This document shows, piece after piece, positions 24,270 through 33,281 of a stretch of DNA of 64,000 nucleotides. Made by a program: the position numbers and the translations under genes. Under the pieces are notes generated by a model. That model saw only the letters and a program-made list of their open reading frames with translations, was not told the DNA's origin and made no database searches. The DNA is taken from assembly GCA_963833195.1 (NCBI GenBank), contig CAWHXF010000028.1, positions 310,001-374,000 on the forward strand, read 5' to 3'. The DNA is from Granulosicoccus sp963833195. Its GTDB lineage: Bacteria; Pseudomonadota; Gammaproteobacteria; Granulosicoccales; Granulosicoccaceae. Each line of letters starts with the position of its first letter. Within the stretch, counting starts at the first letter, position 1.

Positions 24270-25463
24270 TCAGCTCGCGGGAGCGGTGCGCGCGCCGAGC
24301 GCGTCCCGGGCGAGCCCTTCGTCGGTGCGGGCGGCGGCCCGAGCGTCGATGACCTTGCCCTGCTCCACCATCTCCGCGTGCCACAGGTCGTGGTGCTGCT
24401 CGGCCCACTCCTCGGACACGTAGCCGGTGGCCATGCCCTCGAAGGCACCCTCGGTACCGGCCGTGCCGATGTAGATGTGTCCGAGCGCGGCGGCCGTCCA
24501 CAGGATGCCGATGCCGGCATGGATCAGGTTCGCCTGCTGCGCGAGCTCGCGCGAATCGGTGATGCCGGCCGACATGAAGGCCGGCAACTGCCAGCCCCAG
24601 GACGGCGCGACCAGCACGATGCCCGTGACGACGACGGCCACGCCGCCGGTGGCGAGCAGCCAGAACCAGAGCTTCTCGCCGGCGTTCATGCGCCCGGCCG
24701 GCGGGTGCGCGTGACCCTTCGAGAACATGCCGCCGCCCATCTTCAGCCACGTCCAGTCCGCCTTGCTCGGGAAGTTGGCCCACACCCACATCAGGATCAT
24801 GAGCGCGATGCCGACCGAGAACACCGGGCCGAGCACGTTGTGCACGGTGATCGAGGCGTTGGCCCAGATGGAAAAGCCCTCGAGTCCCAGCAGCGGGATG
24901 AGCAGCTCGCGCCCGATCAGCAGCGACAGCCCGCTCGCGGCGAGCGCGATGAAGCTCGTGGCGACGGTCCAGTGCACGAGCCGGTCGATCCAGCTCCAGC
25001 GCTTGATCTTCCTGCCCGAGAGCGGCCGCTCCAGACGATTCCTGCCGAAGATCAGGTGGTACAGCAGCAGCACGACGGCCATGGCCACGATCGCCCACGG
25101 CAGCAGCCTGCCGGTGGTGCTCTCGCGGAACTCCTGCCAGTAGTGACCGCCGGCGACCACGAGCACGTTGGCGCCCGGACCCTGCACGGTCGATTCGCCC
25201 GCGACGCCGTCGCGCACCGCGCGCCAGTAGCCGCTGCGCGGGTTGCGCCCGTCGGTGATGGGGCCGCCGGAGCCGAGCGGCGCGTCGAGCTCGCTCGCGC
25301 CGGGCTCGACCGGCGTGACCTCGGCCACCGCCTCGAAGCCGAGCCAGTGCAGCGCGTAGCTGCCGAGCGGCAGCGCGAACGCGAGCGTCAGCACGAGCGC
25401 GGTGCTCGCGAGCGCGATGCGCCGCCGGCGCGCGGGAGCCATCTTCACCTTTGCTTCACGCAT
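24270..25463 (-). CDS. Formate dehydrogenase gamma subunit (cytochrome b)
   Basis: The 397-residue protein is the heme b membrane anchor that passes electrons from the Fe-S subunit to quinone. A first helix (about residues 16-38) is followed by a periplasmic segment to about residue 115. Four further membrane helices follow, with histidines placed for two hemes: DRLVHWTVATSF, ASITVHNVLGPV, NLIHAGIGILW and LGHIYIGT. The C-terminal motif GTEGAFEGMATGYVSEEWA is typical of FdhC/FdoI-like subunits. The N-terminal periplasmic extension is normal for the FDH3-type group. ATG 25463 has AGGAAC upstream. It lies 16 bp after the small lipoprotein gene. Confidence 0.93.
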   Translation of the reverse strand: MREAKVKMAPARRRRIALASTALVLTLAFALPLGSYALHWLGFEAVAEVTPVEPGASELDAPLGSGGPITDGRNPRSGYWRAVRDGVAGESTVQGPGANVLVVAGGHYWQEFRESTTGRLLPWAIVAMAVVLLLYHLIFGRNRLERPLSGRKIKRWSWIDRLVHWTVATSFIALAASGLSLLIGRELLIPLLGLEGFSIWANASITVHNVLGPVFSVGIALMILMWVWANFPSKADWTWLKMGGGMFSKGHAHPPAGRMNAGEKLWFWLLATGGVAVVVTGIVLVAPSWGWQLPAFMSAGITDSRELAQQANLIHAGIGILWTAAALGHIYIGTAGTEGAFEGMATGYVSEEWAEQHHDLWHAEMVEQGKVIDARAAARTDEGLARDALGARTAPAS

Positions 25464-25478
25464 GTTCGGGTTCCTGGT

Positions 25479-25691
25479 TCAGCGCGCCTGCACGCGCTCG
25501 AAGCGCTCGGCGAGCTCGCGCTCGCGCTCCTCGGACAGATCCATGAGCTGGGGATCGGGCGGGCCCTCGTACTCGCGGCCCGCCGTCTCGCCCGGCATGG
25601 ACGCGCCCGGGCATCCCGTCAGCACCAGCGGCGCGGCCACGATCGCGAGCATGGGCAGCACCGCGCCGCGCCGGACGTACGACCCCGTCAT
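25479..25691 (-). CDS. Small lipoprotein within the formate dehydrogenase operon
   Basis: This is a 70-residue protein. A basic start and hydrophobic segment lead to the lipobox LTGC (VLTGCPGASMPG), so it should be a lipid-anchored periplasmic protein. The mature part is short, with PPDPQLMDL and a charged helix rich in Glu and Arg (SEERERELAERFERVQ). I know no named family. The ATG at 25691 overlaps the stop of the Fe-S subunit (ATGA), and the gene lies between the beta and gamma subunits. It may be a structural or assembly partner of the periplasm-facing complex. Confidence 0.7.
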   Translation of the reverse strand: MTGSYVRRGAVLPMLAIVAAPLVLTGCPGASMPGETAGREYEGPPDPQLMDLSEERERELAERFERVQAR

Positions 25692-26275
25692 CCGGCGTCG
25701 TACGCCGTTTCCCAGCCCCAGGTCTGCGGACGTCCGCCACGACGCAGCACGCGCTCGCGGTAGATGTCGGCCACCTGGTCGCCGTCGCCCGCGATGAGCG
25801 CCTTCGTCGCGCACATCTCGGCGCACAGCGGCAGCTTGCCTTCGGCGATGCGGTTCCTGCCGTACTTCTCGTACTCGGCGGTGGACAGGTCCTCCTCCGG
25901 ACCGCCCGCGCAGAAGGTGCACTTGTCCATCTTGCCGCGCGCACCGAACGAGCTCTGCTGCGGGTACTGCGGCGCGCCGAACGGGCAGGCGTAGAAGCAG
26001 TAGCCGCAGCCGATGCACAGATCCTTGCTGTGCAGCACGATGCCGTCGTTCGTCGTGTAGAAGCAGTCGACCGGGCAGACCGCCTGGCACGGTGCGTCGG
26101 AGCAGTGCATGCAGGCCACCGAGATCGACTTCTCGCCGGGCTGCCCGTCGTCGAGGGTCACGACGCGGCGTCGGTTCACGCCCCACGGCACCTCGTGCTC
26201 GTTCTTGCAGGCGGTGACGCAGCCGTTGCATTCGATGCAGCGCTCGGCGTCGCACAGGAATTTCATTCGAGCCAT
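25688..26275 (-). CDS. fdh3B: Formate dehydrogenase Fe-S subunit (FDH3 beta type)
   Basis: The 195-residue ferredoxin-like subunit carries four [4Fe-4S] clusters that link the catalytic subunit to cytochrome b. Cys motifs are C-x2-C-x2-C-x3-C at CIECNGCVTAC, CMHCSDAPCQAVCP, CIGCGYCFYACP and a fourth set with CTFC and CAEMCAT. Length and the start MARMKFLCDAERCIECNGC fit FDH3-type beta subunits. It lies 25 bp downstream of the alpha subunit and overlaps the lipoprotein gene. Confidence 0.95.
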   Translation of the reverse strand: MARMKFLCDAERCIECNGCVTACKNEHEVPWGVNRRRVVTLDDGQPGEKSISVACMHCSDAPCQAVCPVDCFYTTNDGIVLHSKDLCIGCGYCFYACPFGAPQYPQQSSFGARGKMDKCTFCAGGPEEDLSTAEYEKYGRNRIAEGKLPLCAEMCATKALIAGDGDQVADIYRERVLRRGGRPQTWGWETAYDAG

Positions 26276-26300
26276 GTGATTCTCCCGTTCGTCGGCCGGT

Positions 26301-29252
26301 TCAGGCGGCGGTGATCTTGCAGAGCGTGCACTTGGACTCCTGCATCTGCGTGACGGAGTCGTAGCCGTAGGTGTAGGCCGTGTTGTTCGACTCGCCGCGC
26401 ACCATCGGTGCCGCGCCCTCGGGGTACTTCTCGAGCAGGTCCTGCCCCTGGTAGTGGCCGCCGAAGTGGAACGGCGTGAACACCACGCCGCGCGCCACGC
26501 GCTCGGTGAGCATGGCCTTGATCCTGATGCGCCCGCCCTCCGGGCCCTCGAGCCAGACGTCCTGGCCGTCCGCGATGCCGATGTCGTTGGCGTCCGCGGG
26601 GTTGATCTCGGCGAACATGTCCTGCTGCAGCTCCGCGAGCCAGGGGTTCGAGCGCGTCTCCTCGCCGCCGCCCTCGTACTCCACCAGCCGGCCCGAGGTG
26701 TGGATCAGCGGGTAGTCCTTGCTGAAGTCCTCGGCCTGGATGGAGCCGTAGCGCGTGGGCAGGCGATAGTGGCTCTTCCGGTCCTCGTAGGTGGGATAGT
26801 CCTCCACGAGGTCCCGGCGCGAGGTGTACAGCGGCTCGCGGTGCACGGGCACGGGGTCCGGGAAGGTCCACACCACGGTGCGCGCCTTGGCATTGCCGTA
26901 GGGCGCGCAGCCGTGCGCGATGGCCACGCGCTGGATGCCGCCGGACAGGTCGGTCTTCCAGTTCTTGCCCTCGGATGCGGCCCGCTCCTCGTCGGTGAGA
27001 TCGGTGTCCCAGCCGAGCTGCGCGAGCATCTCGGCCGTGAACTCGGGGTAGCCGTCCTCGATTTCGGAGCCCGCCGACCAGCTGTCCTCGGCCAAGAGGT
27101 TCACGCCGTCGCGCTCGACCCCGAAGCGCGCGCGGAACGGCAACCCGCCTTCCGCCACGGACTTGGACGTGTCGTACAGGTTCGGCGAGCCCGGGTGCTT
27201 CATCTCGGGCGTGCCCCAGCACGGCCACGGCAGGCCGTAGTACTCGCCGTCGAGGGGGCCACCCTTGGCTTGCAGGCTGACGGTGTCGAAGGTGTGCCGG
27301 TGCTCCATGTGGGCCTTGATGCGCTCGGGGCTCTGGCCGGTGTAGCCGACCGTCCACATGCCGCGATTGAACTCGCGCGTGATGTCCTCGATGACGGGCT
27401 CGTCGCCCACCACCTCGATGTTCTTCAGGAGCTCCTCGGCGAAGCCGAGCTTGGTCGCGAACAGGTTCAGGATGGCGTGGTCGGTCTTGGAGTCGAACAG
27501 CGGCTCGATGACCCGCTCGCGCCACTGCAGGGAGCGATTCGACGCGGTGACCGAGCCCGAGGACTCGAACTGCGTCGTGGCGGGCAGCAGGTACATGCCT
27601 TCCTGGCGGTCCGGCAGCACGGCCGTCACGGTCGGGAACGGATCGATCACGACGACGATGTCGAGCTTCTCCATGGCCGCCTTCATCTCGGGCTGGCGGG
27701 TCTGGCTGTTCGGCGCGTGGCCGCAGAACACCATCGCGCGCAGGTTGGCGTTCTGCGCGATGTTGTCGGCGTCCTCCAGCACGCCGTCGATCCAGCGCGA
27801 CACGGGGATGCCCGGCGTGTTCATGGGCGGGGCCTCCGTGCCGTCCTCGGCGGCGCCGTAGACCCTGTCGTCGAAGCGCGACGCGAGCCAGTCGAAGTCG
27901 ACGTCCCAGACCTTGGCCCAGTGCTTCCACGAGCCTTCGGCCAGGCCGTAGTAGCCGGGCAGCGTGTGCGAGAGCACGCCGAGGTCGGTGGCGCCCTGCA
28001 CGTTGCAGTGACCGCGGAAGATGTTGGCACCGCCGCCGGAGACGCCGATGTTGCCGAGCGCGAGCTGCAGCGCGCAGTAGGCGCGCGTGTTGTTGTTGCC
28101 GATGGTGTGCTGCGTGCCGCCCATGCACCACACGATGGTGCCGGGCCGGTTCTCGGCCATGGTGCGCGCGGCCTGCTCGAGCTGCGCACCGGGCACGCCG
28201 GACACGCGCTCCACCTCCTCGGGCGTCCACTTGGCGACCTCGGCGCGGACATCGTCCATGCCGTAGACGCGCTGACGGATGTACTCCTCGTCCTCCCAGC
28301 CGTTCTCGAAGATGTGCCACAACATGCCCCAGATGACGGGCACGTCGGTGCCGGGGCGGATGGACACGTACTGGTCCGAGTGCGCCGCGGTGCGCGTGTA
28401 GCGCGGGTCCACCACGATGAGCTTCGAGCCGTTCTCCTTGGCCTTCAGCACGTGCTGCATGGCCACGGGATGCGCCTCGGCGGCGTTGCTGCCGATGAAG
28501 AACATCGCCTTGGAATTCTGCATGTCGTTGTAGGAGTTCGTCATGGCGCCGTAGCCCCACGTGTTCGCGACTCCCGCGACGGTCGTGCTGTGACAGATGC
28601 GCGCCTGGTGGTCGACGTTGTTGGTGCCCCACAGCGAAGCGAACTTCCTGAAGAGGTACGCCTGCTCGTTGCTGTGCTTGGCGCTGCCGAGCCAGTACAC
28701 CGAGTCGGGACCGGACTCCTCGCGGATCTTGAGCATGGTGTCGCCGATCTCGTCGATCGCCTGCTCCCAGCTCACCTTCTGCCACTTGCCGCCGACGAGC
28801 TTCATCGGGTACTTGAGCCGCCGCTCGCCGTGGCCGTGCTCGCGCACCGAGGCGCCCTTCGCGCAGTGCGCGCCGAGGTTGATGGGGCTGTCGTAGTCGG
28901 GCTCCTGACCCGTCCACACGCCGTTCTGCACCTCGGCCATGACGCCGCAGCCGACCGAGCAGTGCGTGCACACCGAGCGCACGACCGTGGTCTCGACGTC
29001 CGGCTTGGGCGAGATGTCCTTCTCGGCCGCGCGCGCCTTCCTGATCATGCCCGCACCGCCGCTCGCGAGCACCGCGGCGCCGCCGGCGGCGAGCCCGGAG
29101 CTGCGCAGGAAGGTGCGCCGGTCGATGGTGGAACCGGTGAGCACGCCCGCGCGCAGGCGCGGGTCGACGCGGGCACCGGCATGGGTGGCGGTCTGCGTCG
29201 CGGCCGGCGTGGCGGTCCGCGTCGCGGTCTGGCCGCGCTTGGTGAGTTTCAT
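26301..29252 (-). CDS. Formate dehydrogenase catalytic alpha subunit (Mo/W-bis-PGD, Cys type)
   Basis: The 983-residue periplasmic enzyme oxidises formate to CO2. A Tat motif DRRTFLRSS lies at residues 44-52, after an unusually long Thr/Ala-rich n-region. The [4Fe-4S] ligands are C95, C98, C102 and C130 (SVCTHCSVGCG). The metal ligand is Cys220 in DHQARICHSTTVAG, so no selenocysteine is used. GANIFRGHCNVQGATDLG and the C-terminal molybdopterin dinucleotide-binding domain are present. The very C-terminus adds a CxxC pair (C975, C978) in KCTLCKITAA that I cannot place as a known cofactor site. It is preceded by the Tat small protein gene and needs FdhD for sulfuration. Confidence 0.96.
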   Translation of the reverse strand: MKLTKRGQTATRTATPAATQTATHAGARVDPRLRAGVLTGSTIDRRTFLRSSGLAAGGAAVLASGGAGMIRKARAAEKDISPKPDVETTVVRSVCTHCSVGCGVMAEVQNGVWTGQEPDYDSPINLGAHCAKGASVREHGHGERRLKYPMKLVGGKWQKVSWEQAIDEIGDTMLKIREESGPDSVYWLGSAKHSNEQAYLFRKFASLWGTNNVDHQARICHSTTVAGVANTWGYGAMTNSYNDMQNSKAMFFIGSNAAEAHPVAMQHVLKAKENGSKLIVVDPRYTRTAAHSDQYVSIRPGTDVPVIWGMLWHIFENGWEDEEYIRQRVYGMDDVRAEVAKWTPEEVERVSGVPGAQLEQAARTMAENRPGTIVWCMGGTQHTIGNNNTRAYCALQLALGNIGVSGGGANIFRGHCNVQGATDLGVLSHTLPGYYGLAEGSWKHWAKVWDVDFDWLASRFDDRVYGAAEDGTEAPPMNTPGIPVSRWIDGVLEDADNIAQNANLRAMVFCGHAPNSQTRQPEMKAAMEKLDIVVVIDPFPTVTAVLPDRQEGMYLLPATTQFESSGSVTASNRSLQWRERVIEPLFDSKTDHAILNLFATKLGFAEELLKNIEVVGDEPVIEDITREFNRGMWTVGYTGQSPERIKAHMEHRHTFDTVSLQAKGGPLDGEYYGLPWPCWGTPEMKHPGSPNLYDTSKSVAEGGLPFRARFGVERDGVNLLAEDSWSAGSEIEDGYPEFTAEMLAQLGWDTDLTDEERAASEGKNWKTDLSGGIQRVAIAHGCAPYGNAKARTVVWTFPDPVPVHREPLYTSRRDLVEDYPTYEDRKSHYRLPTRYGSIQAEDFSKDYPLIHTSGRLVEYEGGGEETRSNPWLAELQQDMFAEINPADANDIGIADGQDVWLEGPEGGRIRIKAMLTERVARGVVFTPFHFGGHYQGQDLLEKYPEGAAPMVRGESNNTAYTYGYDSVTQMQESKCTLCKITAA

Positions 29253-29301
29253 CGCATGATCCCTCGGGTCGTCGGTGCGGGCACGGTCGTGGCGGGGCTC
29301 G

Positions 29302-29520
29302 TCACCGGGCCTTGTCGTAGTAGGTGCGCACGTGGTCGGTCAGGCGGTAGCCCGCGTCCGGCGTGCGCGCCTCGGGTTTCGCGGGGGCGGCGCTCTCGCG
29401 CACGGCCGGTGCGGCCTCGGCCACGCCCGTGACGGCGGCGGCACCGGCGGCGGCACCGCCCGCGAGGAAGCCGCGACGTCGGGCGTCGATGAACCGGGGG
29501 GTGTCGTCGGGCTTGCTCAT
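29302..29520 (-). CDS. Small Tat-signal protein of formate dehydrogenase loci
   Basis: The 72-residue protein matches 'formate dehydrogenase region TAT target' proteins: ARRRGFLAGGAAAGAAAVTG is a twin-arginine-type signal, and the mature part is short and ends in YRLTDHVRTYYDKAR. The family always lies upstream of the alpha subunit and may help membrane targeting or maturation. Two ATGs are available (29526 and 29520). The AGGAG is 2 bases from the first and 8 from the second, so 29520 is preferred. Confidence 0.85.
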   Translation of the reverse strand: MSKPDDTPRFIDARRRGFLAGGAAAGAAAVTGVAEAAPAVRESAAPAKPEARTPDAGYRLTDHVRTYYDKAR

Positions 29521-29600
29521 GTGCATCGCTCCTCGCCTGTCGGCGGACGGGCCCGGGAGTGCGTACCCGGGGGACGGATGTTGAAGGTAGCGCGGACCAT

Positions 29601-30284
29601 TCAGGCGCGCATCGCGAAGAGCTCGCGCTCGAAGTCGACGACCGCCTTGCCGAGAAAGGCCGCCGCGCGGTAGAAGCTCGCGTTCGAGGCGCCCTGCACG
29701 TCCTCGAAGAAGCGCCCCATCCAGGGCTCGACGTGGTCCGTGAAGAAGGCGCGCTGAGTGGCGAGATCGATCTCGTCGGACGCGGCGATCACGTGCGACA
29801 GGCTCTCGGCCAGGGCCGCGACGTGGTCCTCGGACTCCACCGTGCCGGCCTCCCGCTCGAGCCCGAGCCGCGCCAGATCGCCGCGCAGCAGCGCGAGCGG
29901 CTTCTCCATGAGAAAGCCCGTCAGGTACCAGCTGCCGTACGGCACGAGCTCCCCGCGACCCACGCCGACGAACAGCGCGAAGTACTCGTCCTCGAGCGCG
30001 TCGGCGGGCGCGGACCGCGCCGCGATGGCGGCGCGGCGCAGGAGCTCCCAGCCCATCGGCACCGGACCGGCCTCGGCATCGGCGGGTTCGAGCCCGGCGA
30101 GCGTCTCGAGCAGCGGCGCGTCCGGCGCACGCGCGAACAGCCTGGCCAGCAGGCGCCAGGTGCCGATGCGCGCGGACTGCATCTCGTCGGCGAGGAACTC
30201 GGCCTCGCGCTCCAGCGCCAGCGCCGCGCGGCTGTCGGCCGGCGCGTGCGCGGTGGCGAGAGGGCCTGCGGCGGGCGCGTTCAT
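29601..30284 (-). CDS. TorD-family molybdoenzyme chaperone
   Basis: This is a 227-residue all-helical cytosolic protein of the TorD/DmsD family. It binds the Tat signal of the formate dehydrogenase alpha subunit and guards cofactor insertion. LEDEYFALFVGVGRGELVPY carries the conserved E-Y-x-x-L-F and P-Y-x-S elements, followed by GSWYLTGFLMEKPL and the EDHVAALAE helix. The start ATG at 30284 overlaps the stop of the ferredoxin gene (ATGA). The N-terminal 25 residues are Ala-rich and probably disordered. Confidence 0.9.
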   Translation of the reverse strand: MNAPAAGPLATAHAPADSRAALALEREAEFLADEMQSARIGTWRLLARLFARAPDAPLLETLAGLEPADAEAGPVPMGWELLRRAAIAARSAPADALEDEYFALFVGVGRGELVPYGSWYLTGFLMEKPLALLRGDLARLGLEREAGTVESEDHVAALAESLSHVIAASDEIDLATQRAFFTDHVEPWMGRFFEDVQGASNASFYRAAAFLGKAVVDFERELFAMRA

Positions 30285-31981
30285 GACTCGGGGCCGCTGC
30301 GGTGGGTCTGGATGCCGCCCGCCTCCGACGCGAAGATGTCCTTCACGCGGCAGTCCTCGCACATCTTCAGGCGCCGCAGCGCCTCGGGTTGCGCGAACAT
30401 CCAGTGCCCCTGCAGCTTGGTCAGCATCGTGTCGATGATGCCACGAGTGGCAAAGGCCTTGTGACACGTGATGCAGTGGAAGGGTTCCTCCTCGTGCAGC
30501 ACGACGGTGCGACGGGCCTCGACCCCGTCGCTCGTCCAGCGCGCCTCCAGCGAGATGGCGTCCTCCGGGCACGCCCGCTCGCACAGGCCGCACTGCACGC
30601 AGCTCGCCTCGATCTGGCGCAGCGCCGGCCGGTCCTGGCCGTCCAGCAGCGACCCCGCCGGGCAGGTCGACACGCAGGCCATGCACAGCGTGCAGGCCTC
30701 GGTGTCCACGCGGATGCGCCCGAAGGGGGCGCCCGTCGGCAGCCCGAAGGCGGGCGCGGGGGCGATCGGCAGCCGCTCGGCGATCGCGTCGAGCGCGTCG
30801 CGCACGGTGCGGCGCTTGTCGTCGGAGACGCTGAACGCGACCGGTGCGTCGGCATGCAGCGCCTTGGCCACGGGCAGCGTGTCGAGCGCGCCGGCGAGCT
30901 CCGCCGGGGCAACGACGTGCAACAGCGCCTCGCGGGCACCGATGCCTTCGAGCAACGCGTGCGCATAGCCCGCCTGTTCCTCCAGCGCCCGACGGTCGGG
31001 ATCGTCGGGCGGCGCGTCCAGCACGAGCAATATGCGCCCGACGCCCGCCGCCGCGACGGCCAGCCAGTAGTCGAGCCCGTAGGCGGCCACGGCCTCGACC
31101 TCCAGGTCCAGCGCGCCGGCCGGCAGCGCGGCCGCGCTCACGGCCGGCGCGTGGTCCTCGGCGTGCAGCACCAGCGTGTCGATGCCGCCTCGGCCTGCCG
31201 CCAGCAGCTCGCGCGTGCGCGCGATGGCGTCGGCGGGCCGCGGGTAGGCATAGACCATCGCGCCGCTCGGGCAGCGCGTGGCGCAGGTGCCGCAGCCCTG
31301 GCACAGGTACGGATCCACGCTGACCGTGTCGCCCGTCGACGAGATGGCGCCCGTCGCGCACACCTCGATGCAGCGGTTGCAGCCCGTCAACGACGAGCGC
31401 GAATGGGCGCAGCGATCGGCCCGGTACTCGAAGTAGGTGGGCTTGTCGAACTCGCCGACGAGGCCGTCCAGGGTGTCCAGCGCGTCGTCGAGGGCACGCG
31501 CGTCGGCCTCCGGCGCGACGTGGAGATACCCCGGCGGCGGCAGGCGGAGCGTGACGAGCGGCGTCGCGCCCAGATCCAGCACCAGGTCGAACGCGCCGTC
31601 CTCGATCCACGCGCTCACCGCGAGATCCAGCGGCTCGGCGCCGCGGCGATGCGCGACGGCGGTCCAGGCGCCGAGCCGTCCGTCGATGGCGAGCTCGTCC
31701 ACGTCGTGGACGGCGACGCCGGACTCGGTGAGCCGCCGCGCGGCATGGCCTGCCGCGTCGCCGCCGGCGCCCGGCCGCGCGACGGTGCAGCGCAGCGACG
31801 GCAATCGGCTCACCGCGTCGAGCGCGCGCGCCAGCCCGCCCTCGCCCGCGTCCGCCACGACGAGACAATGCCCGGCGGAGCGGTACGTGACCGTCGTCGT
31901 CGCCGCGGGCAGGGCCGGCGCCGGCAAGCTGGACAGGTCGGCGTGGAAGCGGACGCCGGAGACGGACTCGCGCTCGCTCAT
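30281..31981 (-). CDS. Multi-cluster 4Fe-4S ferredoxin of the formate dehydrogenase locus
   Basis: The 566-residue cytosolic protein has an N-terminal NAD(P)-less Rossmann-like region, then two ferredoxin modules: CNRCIEVCATGAI with CQGCGTCATRCPSGAM near residues 205-255, and CTLCMACVSTCPAGS with CVQCGLCERACPEDAI near 430-480. A C-terminal domain adds CITCHK and CEDCRVKD. This layout is found in proteins encoded next to DUF3305/DUF3306 in formate dehydrogenase loci. It probably supplies electrons for assembly or an alternative electron route; its exact role is unknown. It overlaps both neighbours by four bases. Confidence 0.88.
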   Translation of the reverse strand: MSERESVSGVRFHADLSSLPAPALPAATTTVTYRSAGHCLVVADAGEGGLARALDAVSRLPSLRCTVARPGAGGDAAGHAARRLTESGVAVHDVDELAIDGRLGAWTAVAHRRGAEPLDLAVSAWIEDGAFDLVLDLGATPLVTLRLPPPGYLHVAPEADARALDDALDTLDGLVGEFDKPTYFEYRADRCAHSRSSLTGCNRCIEVCATGAISSTGDTVSVDPYLCQGCGTCATRCPSGAMVYAYPRPADAIARTRELLAAGRGGIDTLVLHAEDHAPAVSAAALPAGALDLEVEAVAAYGLDYWLAVAAAGVGRILLVLDAPPDDPDRRALEEQAGYAHALLEGIGAREALLHVVAPAELAGALDTLPVAKALHADAPVAFSVSDDKRRTVRDALDAIAERLPIAPAPAFGLPTGAPFGRIRVDTEACTLCMACVSTCPAGSLLDGQDRPALRQIEASCVQCGLCERACPEDAISLEARWTSDGVEARRTVVLHEEEPFHCITCHKAFATRGIIDTMLTKLQGHWMFAQPEALRRLKMCEDCRVKDIFASEAGGIQTHRSGPES

Positions 31982-32703
31982 GCCGGAGGGACGACCGCTC
32001 GACGGGACGATTCGTCCGGGTCCGAGGCGTCCGGCCGCTCGCCGTCAGCCTCGCCCGGCTCGTCGGTCGACGCCTGCACCGATGCGGCCGGCGACGGCTC
32101 GGCGGGTTCGGTCGAATCGGGCTCGGGCACGGCCTCGTCCTCCTCGGCAGTGCGCTCGGGGGGCGGCGTCTCCTCGGACGCCTCGTCGAGCTCGCGCAGC
32201 CGCGCGGCCTCCTCGCGGGCGGCGCGGAACTTCATGTCGCTGGTCACGATGTCGCCCAGCGGTTCGAAGCGCGTGAAGTCGCCGTCGTAGTCGTTCAGCC
32301 CATCGCGCACGTTGAACTTCGGCGCGTGGAAGACGCGCCGCAGCGCGGCCCGCCGCAGCGAGCCCGACACGCCCTCGGAGAAGAAGGCGCTCAGGTCGCT
32401 GCCGCCGTCGAGCGATTCGAGCGGGACCATGTCGGCATCGGTGAGCGGCGGTGGCTCGGGAACGAGAGCGGACGTCGGTTCCGGTACGGAGTCGTCGATC
32501 GTTTCGACCGCTTCGACCGACAACGGCTGCGATACCGCGGACTGCGCGTCGGCATGCGCGGGCGCAGGACCGGCGGCATCGGCGGCATCGGCGGCATCGA
32601 CGGCAGCGGCGGTGTCGAGGGCATCCGGCGCATCGAGGGCTTCGGGCGCACCGTCCGCGCGCTTGCGCCTCGACCAGCGCCCGAGGAACTCCGAGCCGCT
32701 CAC
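31978..32703 (-). CDS. DUF3306 family protein
   Basis: The 241-residue acidic protein begins with the family signature SEFLGRWSRRKR. It then has a low-complexity Ala/Asp region (repeated DAAD at about residues 30-45, from 9-bp repeats near 32580) and the conserved SDLSAFFSEGVSGSLRRAAL, then LRRVFHAPKFNVRDGLNDYD. The last 80 residues are Glu/Pro-rich and probably disordered. DUF3306 always accompanies DUF3305 and formate dehydrogenase genes, and its function is unknown. GTG 32703 overlaps the DUF3305 stop. Confidence 0.9.
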   Translation of the reverse strand: MSGSEFLGRWSRRKRADGAPEALDAPDALDTAAAVDAADAADAAGPAPAHADAQSAVSQPLSVEAVETIDDSVPEPTSALVPEPPPLTDADMVPLESLDGGSDLSAFFSEGVSGSLRRAALRRVFHAPKFNVRDGLNDYDGDFTRFEPLGDIVTSDMKFRAAREEAARLRELDEASEETPPPERTAEEDEAVPEPDSTEPAEPSPAASVQASTDEPGEADGERPDASDPDESSRRAVVPPA

Positions 32704-33281
32704 CCGTGCGCTCCGGGATCGCCCGCGCGCCGTTCGCCCGCGCCCGCTCCGGACGCGGCACCTGCACCCGGCGGCGGCGCGTCGCCGTCGACCCAGCGCT
32801 TGCGCTTGCGCTTGACGAAGCGCTCCGGGCGGTAGTGATCGAGCACGAAACGCTCCATGTAGCGGTACAGCGTCGGCGTGATGTCGGTGGACAGCACCAG
32901 CTCGTCGGTCTCGGCGAAGGCCAGCGCCTCGTCGTAGTCGATCGTCACGACGAACGGCTCGATGCCCGGGGCGGCCTCGCGCTCGCGGCACACGGCGTAC
33001 ACGAGGGGTCGATCGCCGATCAGCGCGTGCCAGTAGCGCTCGCACGCGTCGCGGTAGAGCGTCACCGTGCGCCCCGTCCAGGCGTGCTGCGGTGTGTCGG
33101 CACCTTCGTGCACCTCGGTGCCGTCGGCCCCGGCGCCGCCGAAGGTCTCGCCGACCACGACGCCCGAGAGGTGCCACGACGGCACCGACCAGCGACCGCG
33201 CGCGACCGTGCGCCGCTCGAGCACGACGGTGACCGGCAGGCGCAGCCGAATGGGGGAGTCCGGATCGGGTGGGCTCGTCAA
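32700..33281 (-). CDS. DUF3305 family protein
   Basis: The 193-residue protein matches DUF3305: VTVVLERRTVARGRWSVPSW, the WTGRTVTLYRDACERYWHAL core, VVTIDYDEALAFAETDE and DHYRPERFVKRKRKRW. It is cytosolic and of unknown function, constantly linked to DUF3306 and formate dehydrogenase. It starts at TTG 33281, overlapping the stop of the nucleotidyltransferase gene (TTGA). The C-terminal 25 residues are Gly/Ala-rich. Confidence 0.88.
   Translation of the reverse strand: MTSPPDPDSPIRLRLPVTVVLERRTVARGRWSVPSWHLSGVVVGETFGGAGADGTEVHEGADTPQHAWTGRTVTLYRDACERYWHALIGDRPLVYAVCREREAAPGIEPFVVTIDYDEALAFAETDELVLSTDITPTLYRYMERFVLDHYRPERFVKRKRKRWVDGDAPPPGAGAASGAGAGERRAGDPGAHG

Noticed and set aside
28593..28597. 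Selenocysteine at the formate dehydrogenase active site
   Set aside because: The codon is a normal Cys codon (ARICHS), not TGA; no SECIS is needed.
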